A stretch of 8,608 bases of DNA, from the NCBI GenBank assembly GCA_903954205.1, contig CAJBMR010000207.1, forward strand, positions 1 to 8,608, read 5' to 3'. The notes below the pieces were generated by a model. The model had not been told where the DNA came from. It did no database searches and saw only the letters and a program-made list of their open reading frames with translations. The position numbers were made by a program, and so were the translations under genes. This document shows positions 4,256 to 8,608 of this stretch, one piece after another. Within the stretch, counting starts at the first letter, position 1; each line of letters opens with the position of its first letter. This DNA is from an uncultured bacterium (GTDB taxonomy: Bacteria > Actinomycetota > Actinomycetes > S36-B12).

Positions 4256-6070
4256 TCAGCCTTCGCGCTGCTCACGCAGATCGCGGCGGTATGACTCGAG
4301 GGCCATGAGGTCGGCGAAGGCGGCCGCCTGCTCGGGCGCGCCCTCCTCCAGGCGCTGCAGCTTCCCGCGGAGCTCGCCGATACGCCGAGCCGCGTCCATC
4401 TCGAGCAGTCGGGCGATCACCGAGGTCGCGTAGCGGGCATCGGCCTCCTGCGAGACGGGGAGCGGCTCAACGGCGAGTCCCCGGACGCGCCCGCGCACAT
4501 CGTCGTCCGGGCATGCGGCCAGCACGGCATCGACCCACGGAAGTCCCGCCAGCTCCGGGCGCGGGCCTCCCGCTGCGGCGATGGCCTCGTGCACCGCACG
4601 CAGTGTGGGGTCGGGATAGGCCTCGGGCTCGACCGAGGCGTACCAGGCGCTCACCAGCCCGGGCTCCTGCAGGGCGCACTTGAGGGCCTCGCGCTGCACC
4701 GCGAGGATCGGGTCGCGCGCATCGGGGCGTCGCGGAGGTGCAGCGGCGTTGGCCCCACCTCCCACCGCCCGACTCACCGCGGCCGGGTCCATGCCGAGCC
4801 AGCCTGCGAGTCGACGCGCGTACTCCGGGCGAAGGGCCGGATCCTTGATCTTGGCGACGATGGGCGCGGCCTCGCGCAGGGCAGCGACTCGGCCCTCAGC
4901 ACTCTCGAGGTCATAGGAGGCGAGAGCCGAGCGGATCGCGAACTCGAAGAGCGGCACGCGATGGTCCACGAGCGAGCGCACCGCGGCGTCACCGTGCTGC
5001 TGACGCAGGTCACACGGATCCAGACCATGCGCCTCGACGGCGACAAAGGTCTGTGCCACGAATCGCTGGTCGTCGTCGAAGGCCTTGAGAGCAGCACGCC
5101 GGCCGGCCTCATCCCCGTCGAAGGTGAAGACCACCTCACCGCGCAGGCGATCATCGTCCATGAGCAACCGGCGCAGCACCTTGATGTGATCGCCGCCGAA
5201 GGCAGTGCCGCAGGTGGCCACAGCGACGGGAACACCCGCGATCTGACAGGCCATCACGTCGGTGTAGCCCTCCACGACCACCACCCGCTGCTGCTTCGCG
5301 ATCTCCTTGCGTGCCCGGTCGATGCCGTAGAGCACCTGGCTCTTCTTGTAGAGCGGGGTCTCGGGAGTGTTGAGGTACTTCGGGCCGTCGTCGTCCTCGA
5401 GCAGGCGGCGCGCGCCGAAACCGACGACGTCTCCGGCGAGGTCGCGGATGGGCCAGATCAGGCGCCCGCGGAATCGGTCGTAGACGCCACGGTTGCCCTG
5501 GGAGACCAATCCGCCGGCGAGGAGCTCAGCGTCCGTGAATCCCTTCTGCCGCAGATGCGTGGTGAGCGAGTCCCAGGACTTCGGCGCGAAGCCCAGCCGG
5601 AAGTCGTCGGCGACCGCGGCATCGAATCCTCGTTCGGTGAGGAAGGCGCGCGCCGGGGCCGCCTCGGGTGAGGTGAGCCGGGAGATGAAGTACTCCTCGG
5701 CGGCGCGATTCGCCTCGACGAGTCGGGTCCGCTGCCCCTGCTGGCGATTGACTCCGGCACCGCCTTCGACGTAGCGCAGGGTGACGCCGGTGCGCCCGGC
5801 GAGCTTCTCCACCGACTCCGCGAAGGTCAGGTGGTCGAGCTTCTGCACGAACGTGATGACGTCACCACCCTCCTGACAGCCGAAGCAGTAGTACATGCCC
5901 CGGCTCGGGGTGACGTGGAAGCTCGGTGAGCGCTCGTCGTGGAAGGGGCACAGACCTTTGAGTGAGCCGCCCCCTGCAGGCTTGAGGGCGACGTAATCAC
6001 GGACGATCTCGTCGATCCGGGCCTTCTCGCGCACGAGGGCGACATCCTCGTCTCTGATGCGCCCCGCCAT
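4256..6070 (-). CDS. dnaG: DNA primase DnaG
   Basis: Synthesises RNA primers on single-stranded DNA at the replication fork, acting with the DnaB helicase. The 604 residues are normal for a bacterial primase. The N-terminal CHC2 zinc-binding domain has C41, H44, C62 and C65 (GLCPFH, YYCFGC). The RNA-polymerase core follows with the basic segment YDRFRGRLIWPIRD (about 197-210). The TOPRIM domain shows E267 in VVVVEGYTDVM and D318/D320 in FTFDGDEAGRRAA, the metal-binding acidic residues. The C-terminal third (about 450-604) is the helical helicase-interacting region. The start at ATG 6070 precedes the usual RIRDEDVALVREKARIDEIV helix. The gene lies 60 bases downstream of dgt, the arrangement also known in mycobacteria. 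It has its own -10 element immediately before the start codon, with no strong Shine-Dalgarno, and is followed after one base by the next start codon. Confidence 0.98.
   Translation of the reverse strand: MAGRIRDEDVALVREKARIDEIVRDYVALKPAGGGSLKGLCPFHDERSPSFHVTPSRGMYYCFGCQEGGDVITFVQKLDHLTFAESVEKLAGRTGVTLRYVEGGAGVNRQQGQRTRLVEANRAAEEYFISRLTSPEAAPARAFLTERGFDAAVADDFRLGFAPKSWDSLTTHLRQKGFTDAELLAGGLVSQGNRGVYDRFRGRLIWPIRDLAGDVVGFGARRLLEDDDGPKYLNTPETPLYKKSQVLYGIDRARKEIAKQQRVVVVEGYTDVMACQIAGVPVAVATCGTAFGGDHIKVLRRLLMDDDRLRGEVVFTFDGDEAGRRAALKAFDDDQRFVAQTFVAVEAHGLDPCDLRQQHGDAAVRSLVDHRVPLFEFAIRSALASYDLESAEGRVAALREAAPIVAKIKDPALRPEYARRLAGWLGMDPAAVSRAVGGGANAAAPPRRPDARDPILAVQREALKCALQEPGLVSAWYASVEPEAYPDPTLRAVHEAIAAAGGPRPELAGLPWVDAVLAACPDDDVRGRVRGLAVEPLPVSQEADARYATSVIARLLEMDAARRIGELRGKLQRLEEGAPEQAAAFADLMALESYRRDLREQREG
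4260..4264 (-). promoter_or_regulatory. Shine-Dalgarno inside the 3' end of dnaG
   Basis: GAAGG on the minus strand is formed by the last two dnaG codons (GAA GGC) and lies five bases before ATG 4254. This supports the 4254 start of the downstream gene over GTG 4275, and implies that ribosomes finishing dnaG could reinitiate there. Confidence 0.6.
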
Positions 6071-6076
6071 GACCCG

Positions 6077-6082
6077 ATCCTA
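6077..6082 (-). promoter_or_regulatory. Putative -10 of a leaderless dnaG promoter
   Basis: On the minus strand TAGGAT (6082-6077) is followed by six bases (CGGGTC) and then the dnaG ATG, placing the predicted transcription start on the A of ATG. AGGA in the same hexamer could alternatively serve as a Shine-Dalgarno with seven-base spacing in a longer transcript from dgt. The hexamer lies in a CCTAGG palindrome flanked by CGA and TCG. No -35 is seen. Confidence 0.5.
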
Positions 6083-6130
6083 GGTCGCCCCGCAGACCCC
6101 GCGCCGCCGCTATCCCCCGGGCCCGATTCC

Positions 6131-7399
6131 TCAGCGGCAGAGACGGGAATGCCAGACCACGGCGCTCGCGTCGGTGAGGCTCGAGACCTGATCGATGACG
6201 ACTCGGAGCCGACCACCATCGTCGGCCGCAGCGTCGAACTCCGGGGCGATCCACGGCTCGAGTTCGCGGCCGCCACGCAGCACCAGCGCCGCGACGAGCT
6301 CAGCCAGCATCTCCCGCTGCCGGGCGTACTCCACGTCGGCACCCGCGCGATTCATCACATAGATGGCCGTCATCGCCTTGAGAGCAGCGACCTCCGCGCG
6401 TACGCCGTCCGGGACCACGAGGTTGGCCGCATAGCGGGTGAGCCTCTCGCCCGGATAGGCCTCGCGTGTCGCACGCTCGGCACTCGCGCAGAAGCGGCCG
6501 ATCAGTCGCGAGGTCGCCGTCTTGACCGCCGCGAGGGCGCGTTGCGAGCCGTCGTACGACGCGGGCCAGTAGTCGAGGGCGAGCAAGCGATCGAGTGCGG
6601 CACCGATCGAGGCGGGATCCACGAGCGGCAGATAGCCGCGATGGGCCACATCCATGATGTTCTCGCGCTCGGTCGCAGAGGTGAACATGTCCAGGGTGAT
6701 GAGCCCAGCGTGGAGCGCATCCTCGAGATCGTGGACCGAATACGCCACGTCGTCGGCCCAGTCCATCACCTGCTCCTCGAGGCAGGTGCGCTCTCCTGCC
6801 GCACCTTCGCGCAACCAGTGGAAGATCTCTGCGTCGTCGGCGTAGTAACCGAACTTGTGCGACTGGCCACCGAGATCCGATCCGCGTCGGTCGTCGACAG
6901 TGGAGGGGTCGCGGCGTGGCCAGGGGTACTTGCACGAGGCATCGAGCGAGGCGCGCGTGAGATCGAGCCCGACGCTGCGACCCGTGGCGGGGTCAATGAC
7001 CTTCGCCTCGAGCCTCGTCATCACGCGCAGGGTCTGGGCATTGCCCTCGAATCCACCGATCGATGCGGCCTGGCGGTTGAGCTCGCCCTCGCCGTTGTGG
7101 CCAAAGGGCGGATGCCCGAGGTCATGGGCAAGCCCCGCGACGTCGACGAGATCAGGGTCGCACCCCAGCGCAGCCCCCATCTCACGTGCGATCTGTGCGA
7201 CCTCAAGCGTGTGGGTCAGGCGCGTGCGCGGGAAGTCGGCACTGCCGGCGACGAGCACCTGCGTGGTCGCTGCCAGTCGACGCAGGCCCGCGGAGTGCAG
7301 CACGCGGGCGCGGTCGCGCGTGAAGGGTGAGCGCTCGCTCGGGCTGTCGTGCACCCACCGCTCGACGTCGGCAGGGGTGTAGCCGGGTGGGATGCTCAC
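6131..7399 (-). CDS. dgt: Deoxyguanosinetriphosphate triphosphohydrolase-like protein (HD-domain dNTPase)
   Basis: Members of this family hydrolyse dNTPs to the deoxynucleoside and tripolyphosphate, so they help set the dNTP pool. The 422-residue protein carries the HD metal site: H63 in TRLTHTLEVAQIA, H92-D93 in GLAHDLGHPPFGHNGE, and a later Asp (D216/D217) in WADDVAYSVHDLED. The segment SHKFGYYADDAEIFHWLRE (180-198) and the N-terminal RDRARVLHSAGLRRLAATTQV are typical of the family, and the length is close to the usual 400-430. The start is GTG 7399, with a -10 element six bases upstream and no Shine-Dalgarno. It lies 63 bases after dus and 60 before dnaG on the same strand. Substrate preference within the family (dGTP only or broad dNTPs) cannot be told from sequence. 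Confidence 0.96.
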   Translation of the reverse strand: MSIPPGYTPADVERWVHDSPSERSPFTRDRARVLHSAGLRRLAATTQVLVAGSADFPRTRLTHTLEVAQIAREMGAALGCDPDLVDVAGLAHDLGHPPFGHNGEGELNRQAASIGGFEGNAQTLRVMTRLEAKVIDPATGRSVGLDLTRASLDASCKYPWPRRDPSTVDDRRGSDLGGQSHKFGYYADDAEIFHWLREGAAGERTCLEEQVMDWADDVAYSVHDLEDALHAGLITLDMFTSATERENIMDVAHRGYLPLVDPASIGAALDRLLALDYWPASYDGSQRALAAVKTATSRLIGRFCASAERATREAYPGERLTRYAANLVVPDGVRAEVAALKAMTAIYVMNRAGADVEYARQREMLAELVAALVLRGGRELEPWIAPEFDAAADDGGRLRVVIDQVSSLTDASAVVWHSRLCR

Positions 7400-7401
7400 G
7401 C

Positions 7402-7420
7402 CCCGACCCTAGCCGTCGGG
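7402..7420 (-). promoter_or_regulatory. Putative leaderless dgt promoter within an inverted repeat
   Basis: On the minus strand TAGGGT (7411-7406) is a TANNNT -10 followed by exactly six bases (CGGGGC) and the GTG of dgt. It overlaps a perfect 6-bp inverted repeat, CCCGAC (7402-7407) and GTCGGG (7415-7420), separated by seven bases. This could be an operator or a weak end hairpin for dus; there is no T-run. No -35 is visible. Confidence 0.48.
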
Positions 7421-7462
7421 CGACCCGCGCGCGGAGGGGCGGATACGCGCGCGAGATATCTG

Positions 7463-8605
7463 TCAGCCGCCGCTCACGGAGAGCTCGGCCTCGCGCACGC
7501 ACGCCGCATCGGCCGCGTCGAGATAGGGCGAGTCGAGCCAGCCGTCAGGCAGGGCGGGCGGGCGCTCGCCGCCGGTGCGACCGCGGGGGGCGGCCATGAC
7601 GGCCTCGTCGGGAGGCTGATGGGGGTCGATCTGCGAGAGCCAGTCATCGACCTCAGCCAGGGAGCCCACGTTGGCCAGGCCCAGTCGCACCTGTCGCTTG
7701 ACCGAGTAGCCCTTGAAGTACCAGGCCACATGCTTGCGAATCTCACGCGATCCCGTGTACTCACCGAATGCCTCGATGAGGAGCTCGGCATGTCGGCGGA
7801 AGGTCATCATCACCACAGGGAGGTCGGGGTCTGCCGGGATGGATTCGCCCGCGAAAGCCGCTGCGAGCTGGCCGAAGAGCCATGGCCGACCGAGGCATCC
7901 ACGGCCCACGACCACACCCGCGCAGCCCGTCTGCTCCATCATCGCGAGCGCATCAGCCGCACTGAAGATGTCGCCATTGCCGAGCACAGGGAAGCCATCG
8001 AGCTCCTCGACAAGCCGAGAGATAGCGGCCCAGTCGGCCGTTCCGCCGTACATCTGAGCGGCGGTGCGGCCATGCAGTGCCACCCACGCCACACCGGCGT
8101 CACGAGCAATGCGCCCCGCGTCCAGGTAGGTGAGGTGATCCTCATCGATCCCCTTGCGCATCTTCACCGTCACCGGGACGCGATCCGACGCGGCTGCAAC
8201 GGCAGCACCCACGATGTCGGTGAAGAGGTCGCGCTTCCAGGGCAGGGCGCTCCCGCCCCCCTTGCGCGTGACCTTGGGCACCGGGCAGCCGAAATTCAGG
8301 TCCACGTGGTCGGCGAGGTCCTCATCGACCACCATCCGCACCGCTTCGCCGACGACAACGGGATCGACGCCGTAGAGCTGGACGGAGCGCGGTGACTCAT
8401 CGTCGTCGAAGCGCACCATGTCGAGTGTGGCCTCGTGACGCTCGATCAGGGCACGTGAGGTCACCATCTCGCTGACGTAGAGACCTGCGCCCTGCTCGCG
8501 GCACAGCCGACGAAACGCCCGATTGGTGATGCCCGCCATCGGCGCGAGGACCACCGGTGGATCGACCAGGAGTCCACCGGCGACGAGAGGGCTCATGCAC
8601 ACCAT
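7463..8605 (-). CDS. dus: tRNA-dihydrouridine synthase, DusB-like
   Basis: An FMN enzyme that reduces specific uridines in the tRNA D-loop to dihydrouridine using NADPH. The TIM-barrel core begins VVLAPMAGITNRAFRRLC and contains the catalytic cysteine C107 in NFGCPVPKV, followed by RKGGGSAL. FMN/tRNA contact residues include K148 in VTVKMR and H178 in ALHGRT. Phosphate-binding segments are GNGDI (209-213) and GRGCLGRPWLF (235-245). A helical tRNA-binding region follows, with HVAWYFKGY near 292-300. The tail beyond residue 330 is Pro/Gly/Asp-rich and ends PDGWLDSPYLDAADAACVREAELS. The start is ATG 8605 or, equally likely, ATG 8596 (three residues shorter). Only three bases of upstream sequence are in the window, so promoter, ribosome site and any further N-terminal extension are not visible. 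It is the first visible gene of the dus-dgt-dnaG run. Confidence 0.95.
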   Translation of the reverse strand: MVCMSPLVAGGLLVDPPVVLAPMAGITNRAFRRLCREQGAGLYVSEMVTSRALIERHEATLDMVRFDDDESPRSVQLYGVDPVVVGEAVRMVVDEDLADHVDLNFGCPVPKVTRKGGGSALPWKRDLFTDIVGAAVAAASDRVPVTVKMRKGIDEDHLTYLDAGRIARDAGVAWVALHGRTAAQMYGGTADWAAISRLVEELDGFPVLGNGDIFSAADALAMMEQTGCAGVVVGRGCLGRPWLFGQLAAAFAGESIPADPDLPVVMMTFRRHAELLIEAFGEYTGSREIRKHVAWYFKGYSVKRQVRLGLANVGSLAEVDDWLSQIDPHQPPDEAVMAAPRGRTGGERPPALPDGWLDSPYLDAADAACVREAELSVSGG

Positions 8606-8608
8606 TGT

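Noticed and set aside
4589..5671. Long plus-strand open frame (360 codons) across dnaG
   Set aside because: Antisense to a clear primase. It has no recognisable motif and is explained by G/C-rich third positions that remove stop codons on the opposite strand.
6149..7330. Plus-strand open frame (393 codons) across dgt
   Set aside because: Mirror of the HD-domain gene with no family features and no ribosome site; a coding shadow.
7349..8395. Plus-strand open frame (348 codons) across dus
   Set aside because: Antisense to DusB with catalytic motifs intact on the minus strand; a composition artefact.

Overview
The window looks like chromosomal core sequence from a high-G+C Actinomycetota bacterium. 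The evidence is strong G/C bias at third codon positions, an actinobacterial dgt-dnaG gene pair, a RipA-type NlpC/P60 wall hydrolase under a c-di-AMP (ydaO/yuaA) riboswitch, and -10-only leaderless promoters. Genus cannot be fixed from this sequence alone. I see no mobile element, CRISPR array or broken gene.

Left part (1-3608). A short imperfect tandem repeat (1-77) lies just beyond the 3' end of a minus-strand tRNA with anticodon CAT (89-163). Three plus-strand genes follow, all encoding predicted exported proteins: a pentapeptide-repeat protein with a Cys-rich tail (244-1557), a small secreted protein with a duplicated RFxG(S/T)V-GTGP(F/Y) motif (1605-2114), and a coiled-coil NlpC/P60 peptidoglycan hydrolase (2436-3608). 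The 321-base gap before the hydrolase holds a promoter (2159-2187) and a long leader containing a c-di-AMP riboswitch (about 2296-2423). The aptamer ends directly against the hydrolase Shine-Dalgarno.

Junction (3609-3765). A perfect 18-bp hairpin (3623-3662) separates the plus-strand hydrolase from the minus-strand block. Its last base is also the final A of the encoded CCA end of tRNA-Asn(GTT) (3662-3737), so it probably terminates from both sides.

Right part (3766-8608). Everything is on the minus strand in the transcriptional order dus (tRNA-dihydrouridine synthase), dgt (dNTP triphosphohydrolase), dnaG (primase), a small unrecognised protein that follows the dnaG stop after one nucleotide, then tRNA-Asn and the terminator. 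dgt and dnaG each have a TAGGRT -10 element exactly six bases before the start codon, and the two promoters are nearly the same sequence. The block joins tRNA maturation, dNTP pool control and replication priming, which fits housekeeping co-expression.

No wholly new system is evident. The points most worth following are the riboswitch/Shine-Dalgarno arrangement, the repeated leaderless promoter design, the tRNA-overlapping terminator, and the two uncharacterised secreted proteins.
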